Shown in pieces: positions 1 through 6,656 of a DNA stretch of 38,864 nt. The translations under genes were made by a program, and so were the position numbers. The stretch's first letter is position 1, and each line of letters starts with the position of its first letter. The stretch comes from an uncultured Christensenellaceae bacterium. GTDB taxonomy: Bacteria > Bacillota > Clostridia > Christensenellales > UBA3700. The stretch covers positions 1 to 38,864 of the forward strand of contig CALWKR010000045.1 of assembly GCA_944381315.1 (NCBI GenBank), in the 5' to 3' direction. The notes under the pieces were generated by a model. The model worked only from the letters and a program-made list of their open reading frames with translations, was not told the DNA's origin and searched no databases.

Positions 1-24
1 GGCGGAATTGCCTCGTTTGTTTGC

Positions 25-41
25 CTTCGCCAAGGGCGAAG
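25..41 (-). terminator. hairpin downstream of the minus-strand tRNAs
   Basis: A perfect 7-bp stem with a 3-nt loop (CTTCGCC/GGCGAAG) lies 10 nt beyond the tRNA-Pro 3' end. It has no U-run after it, so it could be a weak terminator or a processing structure. Confidence 0.3.
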
Positions 42-51
42 TCCCTGACTG

Positions 52-128
52 GTCGAGGTGACTGGATTTGAACCAGCGGCCTCTTGGTCCCGAACCAAGC
101 GCGCTACCAAACTGCGCTACACCTCGAC
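52..128 (-). tRNA. tRNA-Pro(CGG)
   Basis: A 77-nt cloverleaf on the minus strand. The acceptor arms GTCGAGG/CCTCGAC pair, and the T arm carries GGTTCAAATCC. The anticodon stem CTTGG/CCAAG encloses the loop TTCGGGA, which gives anticodon CGG. No CCA is encoded, unlike the neighbouring tRNA-Thr. It is the second gene after tRNA-Thr, 1 nt away, probably on one transcript. Confidence 0.95.
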
Positions 129-129
129 A

Positions 130-205
130 TGGAGCTGATGGGCGGATTCGAACCGCCGACCTATTCATTACGAGTGAATTGCTCTACCGACTGAGCCACA
201 TCAGC
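130..205 (-). tRNA. tRNA-Thr(CGT)
   Basis: A 76-nt cloverleaf including an encoded CCA. The acceptor GCTGATG/CATCAGC pairs, and the T arm is GGTTCGAATCC. The anticodon stem ATTCA/TGAAT holds loop CTCGTAA, anticodon CGT. It is transcribed leftward from the promoter at 222-250, ahead of tRNA-Pro. Confidence 0.95.
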
Positions 206-221
206 ATAATCAAGCCTATTT

Positions 222-250
222 ATTTTACAAAATAATTGTGCCTTTGTCAA
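222..250 (-). promoter_or_regulatory. sigma-A type promoter for tRNA-Thr/tRNA-Pro
   Basis: On the minus strand a -35 TTGACA (250-245), a 17-bp spacer and a -10 TAAAAT (227-222). The expected start is a few bases before tRNA-Thr. The -35 is perfect, as expected for a strong stable-RNA promoter. Confidence 0.85.
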
Positions 251-391
251 TAATGCGGTGGCACTTTCCTCAAAATATTTTGCGTGAATTCAGTATATCC
301 GTTACAGACGAGATCGCGGTCCAAAAAAGCGACAAATTTCTCTGTCAAAAAAGCGCTTGCAAATTCTTTGAGCAAAATTTCGGGAAAACGC

Positions 392-420
392 TTTACAATC
401 GTTTTTGCTTTTGGTATATT
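392..420 (+). promoter_or_regulatory. sigma-A type promoter for tRNA-Val/Gly/Cys
   Basis: A -35 TTTACA (392-397), a 17-bp spacer and a -10 TATATT (415-420). It lies just upstream of tRNA-Val at 434 and is divergent from the minus-strand tRNA promoter. Confidence 0.8.
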
Positions 421-433
421 TAATAGGCAATTC

Positions 434-509
434 GGAAGCATAGCTCAGTTGGGAGAGCACCTGCCTTACAAGCAGGGGGTCATAGGTTCGAGCCCTATTG
501 TTTCCACCA
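434..509 (+). tRNA. tRNA-Val(TAC)
   Basis: A 76-nt cloverleaf with encoded CCA at 507-509. The acceptor GGAAGCA pairs with TGTTTCC through wobble. The anticodon stem CCTGC/GCAGG encloses CTTACAA, anticodon TAC. It is first of the plus-strand Val-Gly-Cys group. Confidence 0.93.
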
Positions 510-515
510 TGGTGT

Positions 516-590
516 GCGAGAGTGGCTCAGTGGTAGAGCGTTGCCTTGCCAAGGCAAATGTCGCGAGTTCGAATCTCGTCTCTCGCTCCA
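516..590 (+). tRNA. tRNA-Gly(GCC)
   Basis: A 75-nt cloverleaf with encoded CCA at 588-590. The acceptor GCGAGAG/CTCTCGC is perfect. The anticodon stem TTGCC/GGCAA holds loop TTGCCAA, anticodon GCC. Its last ~20 nt and the following spacer are partly duplicated at 721-796. Confidence 0.95.
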
Positions 591-639
591 TTGACAACGA
601 AGTACGGAGATCCGTACAGCAATAGCAAGTGCGCGACAT
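591..639 (+). repeat. tRNA-flanking repeat, copy A
   Basis: First of three copies of a spacer repeat that begins TTGACAACGAAGTACGGA directly after a CCA or TCC end and later contains ATAGCAAGTGCGCGACAT. This copy contains the perfect inverted repeat GTACGGA-GA-TCCGTAC. The other copies are at 739 and 932. Confidence 0.85.
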
Positions 640-720
640 TTGCCGTATTGCGAGTTCGGCGGCGAAGCCGCTTTCGCGGTAGCGGATGCGTAGCGCAAGA
701 GAAACGGGCGTGCAGCGAAT

Positions 721-738
721 ATCTCGTCTCTCGCTCCA
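721..738 (+). pseudogene. tRNA-Gly 3'-end fragment
   Basis: This stretch repeats the last bases of tRNA-Gly (ATCTCGTCTCTCGCTCCA). It is followed by the same TTGACAACGAAGTACGGA spacer that follows the intact gene. No 5' half is present, so it is a duplication scar rather than a gene. Confidence 0.75.
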
Positions 739-796
739 TTGACAACGAAGTACGGATAACGTACACAATATAGCAAGTGCGCGACATGCGCAATGC
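739..796 (+). repeat. tRNA-flanking repeat, copy B
   Basis: Second copy of the TTGACAACGAAGTACGGA...GCGCGACAT repeat. It continues with GCGCAATGC directly into the 5' end of tRNA-Cys at 797. Copy C shares this continuation. Confidence 0.85.
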
Positions 797-871
797 GGCA
801 CCATAGCCAAGTGGTAAGGCAAAGCTCTGCAAAAGCTTGATTCCCCAGTTCAAATCTGGGTGGTGCCTCCA
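797..871 (+). tRNA. tRNA-Cys(GCA)
   Basis: A 75-nt cloverleaf with encoded CCA at 869-871. The acceptor GGCACCA/TGGTGCC is perfect. The anticodon stem AAGCT/AGCTT encloses CTGCAAA, anticodon GCA. It is followed at once by a terminator hairpin. Confidence 0.95.
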
Positions 872-872
872 A

Positions 873-900
873 AACAACACCTCTTTGGGTGTTGTTTTTT
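873..900 (+). terminator. Rho-independent terminator after tRNA-Cys
   Basis: A 9-bp stem AACAACACC/GGTGTTGTT with a 6-nt loop and a T-run ends the plus-strand tRNA unit. The hairpin and the tRNA 3' end are duplicated at 1138-1187. Confidence 0.9.
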
Positions 901-931
901 ATACGATTTTACTGTTGTAACTTTCACTCCA

Positions 932-996
932 TTGACAACGAAGTACGGAGTACAAAATATAGCAGGCGCGCGACATGCGCAATGCGGCACCATAGC
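932..996 (+). repeat. tRNA-flanking repeat, copy C
   Basis: Third copy, TTGACAACGAAGTACGGA through GCGCGACATGCGCAATGC. It ends in the first 11 nt of tRNA-Cys (986-996). It differs from copy B by a few substitutions and a short deletion after GTACGGA. Confidence 0.85.
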
Positions 997-1157
997 AGGT
1001 GTCTTTTTTCACAGTGGGCACCCAACGGAAATGGTTTGCAACATGAGATAGCTTTGTTTGGGTGCTTTCATCTGTGTATGCAAAATACGCAGATGAAACG
1101 CGTTCCGCTATTCCGTCCTCGCTTCGCTCGTCCTTACAAATCTGGGTGGTGCCTCCA
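986..1157 (+). pseudogene. split tRNA-Cys remnant with a 141-nt replacement
   Basis: The first 11 nt of tRNA-Cys (986-996) and its last 20 nt (1138-1157) are present. The middle 44 nt (equivalent to 808-851) are replaced by an unrelated 141-nt segment. No anticodon arm survives, so it cannot make a tRNA. The segment carries two inverted repeats: GCACCCAA with TTGGGTGC, and a 14-bp stem at 1066-1098. Confidence 0.75.
1066..1098. repeat. strong stem-loop inside the split tRNA-Cys remnant
   Basis: A 14-bp stem (TTTCATCTGTGTAT with ATACGCAGATGAAA, one wobble pair) closes a 5-nt loop. No U-run follows, so it is not a standard terminator. Confidence 0.7.
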
Positions 1158-1158
1158 A

Positions 1159-1187
1159 AACAACACCTCTTTGGGTGTTGTTTTTTT
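1159..1187 (+). terminator. duplicate of the tRNA-Cys terminator
   Basis: Same AACAACACC/GGTGTTGTT hairpin and T-run as at 873-900, following the duplicated tRNA-Cys 3' end. It should fold and act as a terminator if transcription reaches it. Confidence 0.8.
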
Positions 1188-1228
1188 ATGCAATTTACTG
1201 TTACACCTTTCACTCTGTTAACGGCGAA

Positions 1229-1324
1229 TCATGCAATTCTTTTCGTCGCCAAAGAATACTGCTCTGCAATCTTCTTGATCTCTTCTTGGTCTGCAAGCCG
1301 CCGTAAATATCGACAATTCAACAT
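1229..1324 (-). CDS. possible 31-aa ORF, unknown
   Basis: An ATG-initiated minus-strand frame of 31 codons ending in TGA. The peptide is charged and could be helical (it contains LRRLADQEEIKKIAEQ). A weak AGAG precedes the start by a few bases, and the 10-bp-phased repeat lies 17 bp upstream. It may be a real small gene, a remnant of a longer one, or chance. I do not recognise it. Confidence 0.2.
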   Translation of the reverse strand: MLNCRYLRRLADQEEIKKIAEQYSLATKRIA

Positions 1325-1340
1325 TTCTCTTTTCTCAGTT

Positions 1341-1390
1341 TTGTTTCAATTAGTTTTTATTATTATCAATGTGTTTAAATTATTATCAAT
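1341..1390. repeat. 10-bp-phased direct repeat, locus 1
   Basis: Five consecutive 10-bp units, three of them ending in TCAAT (TTGTTTCAAT and TATTATCAAT twice) and two diverged. The same type of array occurs at 14745-14784. The period is about one DNA helical turn. Function unknown. Confidence 0.7.
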
Positions 1391-1539
1391 TTTCAAACGG
1401 TAGCGCATTGCGATTTTGCGAGCAACGGCGACACCGATAGGCAAATGGACTTGACGGCACACTTGCAGATATAAAAACACGTTCCCGAAAGCATGTTTGT
1501 TAAGAAAATGTCATATAGAGGCTTGTGAGCTCAAACATT

Positions 1540-1568
1540 TTACTTTTGGACGGCTTTTGACGTATAAT
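1540..1568 (+). promoter_or_regulatory. probable pyk promoter
   Basis: A perfect -10 TATAAT (1563-1568), with a poorer -35 TTACTT (1540-1545) at 17-bp spacing. The start would be near 1575 and the pyk RBS AGGAG is at 1581-1585. Confidence 0.55.
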
Positions 1569-1591
1569 CTTTACGGTCACAGGAGATTTAT

Positions 1592-3007
1592 ATGAGGAAA
1601 ACTAAAATTATAGCGACGTTGGGTCCGTCGAGTTCGGACAAGAGCGTCTTGACCGCAATGGTCAAGGCAGGCATGAACGTCGCAAGGATCAATATGAGCC
1701 ATGCGACTCACGAAGATCACGCCGCAAGGATTGCCTTGATCAAGGAGATCCGCCGCGATCTGTCCGCACCCGTCGCATTGATGCTCGACACGAGAGGGCC
1801 CGAGATCAGGCTCGGGACTTTTGAAAACGACAGCGCAGAGGTCGCTGCCGGAGACGAATTTGAGATCGTCAACGACAAGATCGTCGGCGACGCGCACAGA
1901 GCGAGCGTATCCTGCCCCGACTTCTACAAGATGCTCAAGAAGGGAGACTTCTTGCTGATCAACGACGGACTTATCCGCATGCAAGTCAAGGACATCGTCG
2001 ACAAGACGGTCAAGCTGCAAGTCGTCATCGGCGGCACGATCAGCAATCACAAGAGCATTAACGTCCCCGGGACAGTGCTCGATCTGCCCTATCTCAGCGA
2101 ACAGGACAAGTCGGATCTGCTGTTCGGCATAGAGCAGGACGTCGACTTCATCGCCGCGTCGTTCGTACCCACCGCCAACGACATCAGAGTCTTGAAAGAG
2201 TTTTTGCTGCGCAACGGCGGCGAACGCATCGAAGTCATCGCCAAGATAGAGTCAAGCAAGGGCGTTGAGAACATAGACGAGATCCTCGCTCTCGCGGACG
2301 GCATCATGGTCGCGCGCGGAGACTTGGGCGTCGAAGTCCCGTTCATCGAGCTGCCCGCGATCCAAAAATCTTTGATCAAGCGCGCACGCGCCGCAGGAAA
2401 GCGCGTCATCCCGGCGACGGAGATGTTGGAGAGCATGATCACCAAGCCGCGCCCCACTCGCGCGGAGACTTCGGACGTCGCCAATGCCGTCTATGACGGA
2501 ACGGGCGCGATCATGCTGTCCGGCGAAACGGCGGCAGGCAAATATCCCGTCCAGGCGATCAAGGTCATGTCCGACATTGCCGAATACACCGAGAGTTCCA
2601 TCCACTATCGCAAGCGCTTCAACATGTTGAGCGACTTCGATCTCAAAACGATCGCCGACGCGATGTCCGCGTCCGCAGTCAAGGCGTCCTATGACTTGAA
2701 CGGCGACGCGATAGTCGTTGCGACTCGCAGCGGCAGGACGGCAAAACTCGTCAGCCGATTCCGTCCCTCGTGCCCGATCATCGCCGTCACGACGACGGAA
2801 AAGGCGTACTACCAACTCGCGCTCAGCTGGGGCGTCTATCCGCTGATGGGCGCAGAGCAATCGGACATCAGCAAGGTCTTTGAACACGCAGCAAAGGTCG
2901 CGCGCTATTTCAATATGATAAAGGCCGGCGACACCGTCGTCACGCTCGCGACTTCGACGGGCTCCGCGCACGACGCGATGAACATAATGCGCATCGACCG
3001 CATTTGA
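1592..3007 (+). CDS. pyk: pyruvate kinase
   Basis: Transfers phosphate from phosphoenolpyruvate to ADP, the last step of glycolysis, in the cytoplasm. The protein has 471 aa, the short form without the extra C-terminal PEP-utiliser-like domain that many Bacilli carry. Visible signatures are the N-terminal KTKIIATLGPSS, substrate-binding Arg32 in NVARINMSH, MLDTRGPEIR near 64-73, the active-site VIAKIES with Lys218 and Glu220, Asp244 in ARGDLGVE, and ATEMLESM followed by PRPTRAE and MLSGETA. The ATG at 1592 is preceded by AGGAG at good spacing. It is a single-gene unit with its own promoter and a strong terminator, and it converges on the histidine operon. Confidence 0.97.
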   Translation: MRKTKIIATLGPSSSDKSVLTAMVKAGMNVARINMSHATHEDHAARIALIKEIRRDLSAPVALMLDTRGPEIRLGTFENDSAEVAAGDEFEIVNDKIVGDAHRASVSCPDFYKMLKKGDFLLINDGLIRMQVKDIVDKTVKLQVVIGGTISNHKSINVPGTVLDLPYLSEQDKSDLLFGIEQDVDFIAASFVPTANDIRVLKEFLLRNGGERIEVIAKIESSKGVENIDEILALADGIMVARGDLGVEVPFIELPAIQKSLIKRARAAGKRVIPATEMLESMITKPRPTRAETSDVANAVYDGTGAIMLSGETAAGKYPVQAIKVMSDIAEYTESSIHYRKRFNMLSDFDLKTIADAMSASAVKASYDLNGDAIVVATRSGRTAKLVSRFRPSCPIIAVTTTEKAYYQLALSWGVYPLMGAEQSDISKVFEHAAKVARYFNMIKAGDTVVTLATSTGSAHDAMNIMRIDRI

Positions 3008-3027
3008 CGAGACAGACAAAAGTCTTA

Positions 3028-3055
3028 GGGCTCGGCATTGTGCCGAGCCCTTTTT
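3028..3055 (+). terminator. Rho-independent terminator of pyk
   Basis: A perfect 10-bp stem GGGCTCGGCA/TGCCGAGCCC with a TTG loop and five Ts, 21 nt after the pyk stop codon. On the other strand there is no U-run, so it is unlikely to end the his operon efficiently. Confidence 0.93.
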
Positions 3056-3075
3056 GTTCCACGCGCGCCGACATA

Positions 3076-3291
3076 TTATTGTGCGGCGAAAAATGCTTTT
3101 CTCAAACGGCGATCGCCAAAAGCCGCCATATCCGCTCCGAAAATAAAAAATCGCGGCGTCACATATGTGAAACCGCTTTTGTATCTTAGATCGTTGCCGT
3201 CCGCGTTTGGCTTGCCGACGATCGTATCGGTGTTGACGGCGATGTTGCGCTTGCGCGCTTTGCGTTGGCGGCGCTTGCCGTCAGCGATCGA
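3076..3291 (-). pseudogene. in-frame 71-codon extension after the hisIE stop, with a copy of the hisIE tail
   Basis: Directly after the hisIE TGA the same frame stays open for 71 codons to a TAA. It contains RNIAVNTDTIV, a near copy of the tail [11 protein letters not shown] that ends HisIE, and the DNA is similar too. This suggests partial duplication of the 3' end of hisIE. Whether it is translated, by readthrough or otherwise, is unknown. No start codon with an RBS is evident. Confidence 0.4.
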
Positions 3292-3975
3292 TCACTTGCT
3301 GCGCTTGATCATATCGGTGTTGGTGGCGATGTTGCCGTTCGCATATTTGGGATCGGGCGCCTTGCCGCGGCGGCGTTCCAGCTCCGCGAACACGTCTTGG
3401 AGAGTGACGTCCTTGTCCGCCATCAGCACGAGCGAATGGTAAAAGAGGTCGCACAATTCGCCGATCATCTCTTCGCGCTTGTCCTTGCATGCGGCGATGA
3501 CTGTCTCGGTCGCCTCTTCCCCCACCTTTTTGCATATCTTCTCGGTGCCCTTGTTGAGCAGATAGTTGGTGTAAGATCCTTCCACCGGATTGGCTTTGCG
3601 GTCTTGGACGGCGGCTTGCTCGGCGAAGACGATCTTGTAATCGGGCACGTCTTCCCACTTCGCGAGATTGCGGAAAAAGCAGCTGCGATTGCCGGTATGG
3701 CAGGCGGCGCCCGTCTGACGCACCTGCAAGAGCACACAGTCGGCGTCGCAATCATAGTCTATCGAAACGACCTTTTGAAGATGTCCGCTCGTCTCGCCCT
3801 TCTTCCAAAGGCATTGGCGCGAACGGCTGTAATAGTGCGCGTATCCGCTGTCCAAAGTCGCCTGCAACGCCTCGGCGTTCATATATGCCTGCATCAGCAC
3901 TTGACCGTTGTCGACGTCCTGCGCGATCGCGCAGATCAGTCCCTTGTCGTCGAATTTGAATTCACTTGCTTTCAT
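3292..3975 (-). CDS. hisIE: phosphoribosyl-AMP cyclohydrolase / phosphoribosyl-ATP pyrophosphatase
   Basis: Bifunctional HisI-HisE fusion catalysing steps 2 and 3 of histidine synthesis. It has 227 aa. The N-terminal cyclohydrolase domain (to about 115) carries [25 protein letters not shown] and the metal-ligand pattern DYDCDADC with CHTG. The C-terminal MazG-like pyrophosphatase domain carries [20 protein letters not shown] and [12 protein letters not shown]. The ATG at 3975, with RBS AGAGGT, fits the usual HisI start. It is the last gene of the his operon, 20 nt after hisF. The last ~18 residues ([21 protein letters not shown] region) go past the usual HisE end, and part of this tail is repeated downstream of the stop. 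Confidence 0.95.
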   Translation of the reverse strand: MKASEFKFDDKGLICAIAQDVDNGQVLMQAYMNAEALQATLDSGYAHYYSRSRQCLWKKGETSGHLQKVVSIDYDCDADCVLLQVRQTGAACHTGNRSCFFRNLAKWEDVPDYKIVFAEQAAVQDRKANPVEGSYTNYLLNKGTEKICKKVGEEATETVIAACKDKREEMIGELCDLFYHSLVLMADKDVTLQDVFAELERRRGKAPDPKYANGNIATNTDMIKRSK

Positions 3976-3995
3976 ATTACCTCTTGCGCGGTGCG

Positions 3996-4754
3996 TCACT
4001 TGCGCACGCACACGCCCTCTTTTGCCAAATATTCTTTGAGTTGCGCGATGCCGAGTTCGCCGAAATGGAACAGCGACGCCGCAAGCGCCGCGTCCGCCTT
4101 GCCGTCCGTCAGCACCTCTTTGAAATGCTCGGGCTTGCCCGCTCCGCCGCTGGCGATGACGGGGATGCCGACTGCCTCGGACACTCTGCGCGTAAGCTCG
4201 ACGTCATAGCCGTTCTTGGTGCCGTCGCAGTCCATGCTCGTCAGCAAGATCTCGCCTGCGCCGAGCTTTTCTGCCCTGATCGCCCATTCGATCGCGTCGC
4301 TGCCCGTGTTTATCCTGCCGCCGTTGAGGAAGACGTCGAACGAGCCCTTGTCGTTGCGCTTGGCGTCGATGGCGACGACGACGCATTGGGAGCCGAATTT
4401 GAGCGCCGCGTCTGTGATGAGCCGCGGATCGCGGAACGCCGCCGAATTGACGGTGATCGTGTCCGCGCCCAGCGACAGCAGTTTGCGAAAATGCTCCACG
4501 GTCGAAATGCCGCCGCCGACGGTGAGCGGAATGAAGACTTGCTCCGCCGCCCTCGCGATCACGTCGTACATGGTGTTGCGTCCCTCGTGCGTCGCGGTGA
4601 TGTCAAGGAAGACGATCTCATCCGCGCGCATCGCGTTGTATGCCGCCGCCGCTTGGACGGGGTCGCCCGCGTCGACGAGATGGACGAAGTTTACGCCCTT
4701 GACGACTCTGCCGTCGCGGATGTCCAAGCACGGAATTATCCTCTTTGCGAGCAT
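3996..4754 (-). CDS. hisF: imidazole glycerol phosphate synthase, cyclase subunit
   Basis: A (beta/alpha)8-barrel subunit that uses ammonia from HisH to convert PRFAR into imidazole-glycerol phosphate and AICAR. It has 252 aa, normal length. The catalytic acids are Asp11 in PCLDIRDG and Asp130 in VVAIDAKR. The phosphate sites TVGGGIS and ASGGAGK are present. The start at 4754 overlaps the end of hisA by 19 nt, which suggests translational coupling. It works as a complex with HisH, encoded two genes upstream. Confidence 0.97.
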   Translation of the reverse strand: MLAKRIIPCLDIRDGRVVKGVNFVHLVDAGDPVQAAAAYNAMRADEIVFLDITATHEGRNTMYDVIARAAEQVFIPLTVGGGISTVEHFRKLLSLGADTITVNSAAFRDPRLITDAALKFGSQCVVVAIDAKRNDKGSFDVFLNGGRINTGSDAIEWAIRAEKLGAGEILLTSMDCDGTKNGYDVELTRRVSEAVGIPVIASGGAGKPEHFKEVLTDGKADAALAASLFHFGELGIAQLKEYLAKEGVCVRK

Positions 4755-5470
4755 TGTCCCTCCTCAAAACGCGCGATCGCGCTGCGAAGATCTATGTTGC
4801 CGACATAGATTGATCTGCCGAGGATGGCGCCGAACACGCCTGCCTCTCGCAGTTTTTCGAGGTCGTCGACGTCGCTGACTCCGCCGCTGGCGATGACGTT
4901 CATACCGCTGTCCTCTCCGAGCTTTGCGGTGGCGGAGACATTGACTCCGCTGAGCGCGCCGTCGCGGCCGATGTCTGTGTAGACGATCGTGTCGCAACCG
5001 CGCTCTTTCATCGCGAACGCCGCTTGCAACGCGGTCATTTGCGTCTTCTGCACCCAGCCCTTGACTGCCACTGCGCCGTCCTTGACGTCTATCCCTGCAA
5101 TTATCTTTGCGCCATAACGCGCGCACATAGCGTCCGCCGCGTCGGGATCGAGCACGATCGCCGAGCCGACGATCACTCTCTCCGCTCCGGCGTCTTGAAG
5201 ATAGTACGCCGCGGCGTCCGCATTCTTTATCCCTCCGCCGACTTGGACGGGCAGTCCCGTCTCGCGGACGATACGCGCGATGACGTCGACGTTGTTGCCG
5301 TCGCCGAACGCGCCGTTGAGGTCGACAAGGTGCAGTCTGCGCGCGCCCTTTTGCGCCCACTCGACAGCTCTGTCGATCGGCGAGCCATAGTCTGTCACGG
5401 CGTCGCGTCTGCCGTTCAGGAGCCTGACTGCTCTGCCGTCCAAGATGTCCACCGCCGGGAACAGTTTCAT
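4736..5470 (-). CDS. hisA: ProFAR isomerase (phosphoribosylformimino-5-aminoimidazole carboxamide ribotide isomerase)
   Basis: Catalyses the Amadori rearrangement of ProFAR to PRFAR, the step before HisHF. It has 244 aa and the half-barrel repeat architecture shared with HisF. The catalytic acids are Asp8 in FPAVDILDG and Asp128 in AGIDVKDG. The phosphate-binding motifs QVGGGI and ASGGVSD are clear. Its ATG overlaps the hisH stop as ATGA. It is the sixth gene of the his operon. Confidence 0.97.
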   Translation of the reverse strand: MKLFPAVDILDGRAVRLLNGRRDAVTDYGSPIDRAVEWAQKGARRLHLVDLNGAFGDGNNVDVIARIVRETGLPVQVGGGIKNADAAAYYLQDAGAERVIVGSAIVLDPDAADAMCARYGAKIIAGIDVKDGAVAVKGWVQKTQMTALQAAFAMKERGCDTIVYTDIGRDGALSGVNVSATAKLGEDSGMNVIASGGVSDVDDLEKLREAGVFGAILGRSIYVGNIDLRSAIARFEEGQCSQRG

Positions 5471-6069
5471 GAGATCCCTCCGAAATTTTTGAGCAGCTTC
5501 AAACCTGCGTCGCCGCTCTTCTCGGGGTGGAACTGCACTCCGAAGATGTTGTCCCTGTTGACGGACGACACGAATTCATAGCCGTATTCGCAGACGGTCT
5601 CCACGCACTCGGGCGCGACGTCCGCCGCGTGATAGCTGTGCACGAAATAGAAGTCGAGATCGGACGCGCCGTCGAACAGCGCAGTCTTGCGGACTTGGCG
5701 CACGCTGTTCCAGCCTATGTGCGGAACTTTGAGCCCCTGCACGTCAAAGCGCACGACTTGCCCTTTTATCAAGCCGAGCCCGACGTGTTCGCCGTCCTCG
5801 AAGCTGCGATCGAACAGCAGCTGCATGCCGAGACATATCCCGAGGAAGGGCTTGCCCGCCGCGACTTGGCGCTTCAATTCGAGATCGAGTCCGCTGCGCG
5901 AGAGCGCCGCCGCCGCGTCGGCGAACGCGCCCACTCCCGGCAGTACGATGTGCGAGCTGTCGTCGAGAGAGCGCTTGTCCGCGCATATCCGCGCGTCCAT
6001 GCCGAGATATTGAAAGGCCTTCTGCACGCTGCGCAGATTGCCCATTCCGTAGTCTATTATCGCGATCAT
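5467..6069 (-). CDS. hisH: imidazole glycerol phosphate synthase, glutamine amidotransferase subunit
   Basis: A class I glutaminase that feeds ammonia to HisF. It has 200 aa when started at the ATG at 6069 (MIAIIDYGMGN), the standard HisH start. The frame is open further upstream but only as antisense-like sequence within hisB. The catalytic triad is Cys79 in GICLGMQ with His181 and Glu183 in FHPEKSG. The start overlaps the hisB stop as ATGA, and its own stop overlaps the hisA start as ATGA. Confidence 0.97.
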   Translation of the reverse strand: MIAIIDYGMGNLRSVQKAFQYLGMDARICADKRSLDDSSHIVLPGVGAFADAAAALSRSGLDLELKRQVAAGKPFLGICLGMQLLFDRSFEDGEHVGLGLIKGQVVRFDVQGLKVPHIGWNSVRQVRKTALFDGASDLDFYFVHSYHAADVAPECVETVCEYGYEFVSSVNRDNIFGVQFHPEKSGDAGLKLLKNFGGIS

Positions 6070-6656
6070 TCCAGCATTCCCTTGGACGACGGGACCTTGT
6101 CGGAGACGATCTTGACCGCCGCCGAGATCGCCCTTGCGAAAGCCTTGAACACAGCCTCGGCTTTGTGGTGATTGTTGGAGCCGTAGAGCAAGTTGACGTG
6201 CAGCGTTATGCCGCCGTAAGTCGCGACGGCGCGGAAGAATTCCTCGACGAGTTCGAGGTCGAATTCTCCGACTTTGGACGCGGAAAAATCGGCGTTGAAC
6301 ACGAGATATGGTCTGCCGCTGAAATCGACGCTGACCGCGGCGAGAGACTCGTCCATCGGGATGAAGCTCGTCGCATAGCGCGCTATGCCGCGCTTGTCCC
6401 CGATCGCCTCGGAGAGCGCCTTGCCGAGCGCGATGCCCACGTCCTCGACGGAGTGATGTCCGTCCACGCGCGTATCGCCCTTGCACTCCACTTCCAATCC
6501 GAAGCCGGAGTGATAGCCCAAGAGCTCGAGCATATGATCAAAGAATCCTATGCCGCTGTCCACCGAGACCTGACCGCCGTCGAGGTCGAGGAACAGCTTG
6601 ATGTGCGTCTCCTTGGTGTCGCGGACTATCTCCGCGCGTCTTGCGTTGTCTTTCAT
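6066..6656 (-). CDS. hisB: imidazoleglycerol-phosphate dehydratase
   Basis: Dehydrates imidazole-glycerol phosphate to imidazole-acetol phosphate. It has 196 aa, the monofunctional form without the histidinol-phosphatase domain of enterobacteria. Metal-binding histidine clusters are visible in GFFDHML, DGHHSVEDVG and NNHHKAE. The ATG at 6656 has RBS AAGGAG and overlaps the hisD stop as ATGA. The product would be the substrate of HisC, which is not encoded in this window. Confidence 0.97.
   Translation of the reverse strand: MKDNARRAEIVRDTKETHIKLFLDLDGGQVSVDSGIGFFDHMLELLGYHSGFGLEVECKGDTRVDGHHSVEDVGIALGKALSEAIGDKRGIARYATSFIPMDESLAAVSVDFSGRPYLVFNADFSASKVGEFDLELVEEFFRAVATYGGITLHVNLLYGSNNHHKAEAVFKAFARAISAAVKIVSDKVPSSKGMLE

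Larger units (their letters stand above)
872..1591. other. gene-poor stretch between tRNA-Cys and pyk
   Basis: No convincing protein gene lies in these ~720 bases. They hold a terminator, a third tRNA-flanking repeat, a split tRNA-Cys remnant with its terminator copy, strong hairpins around 1017-1098, a possible 31-codon minus-strand ORF, a 10-bp-phased repeat (1341-1390) and the pyk promoter. Confidence 0.7.

Noticed and set aside
986..1157. A functional second tRNA-Cys with an intron
   Set aside because: The D, anticodon and most of the T arm are deleted, so removing the insert would not restore a tRNA.
3076..3294. TGA recoding as an explanation for the hisIE extension
   Set aside because: TGA ends many genes here in tight ATGA or GTGA overlaps (for example hisD/hisB, fmt/rsmB), so it is a normal stop codon.
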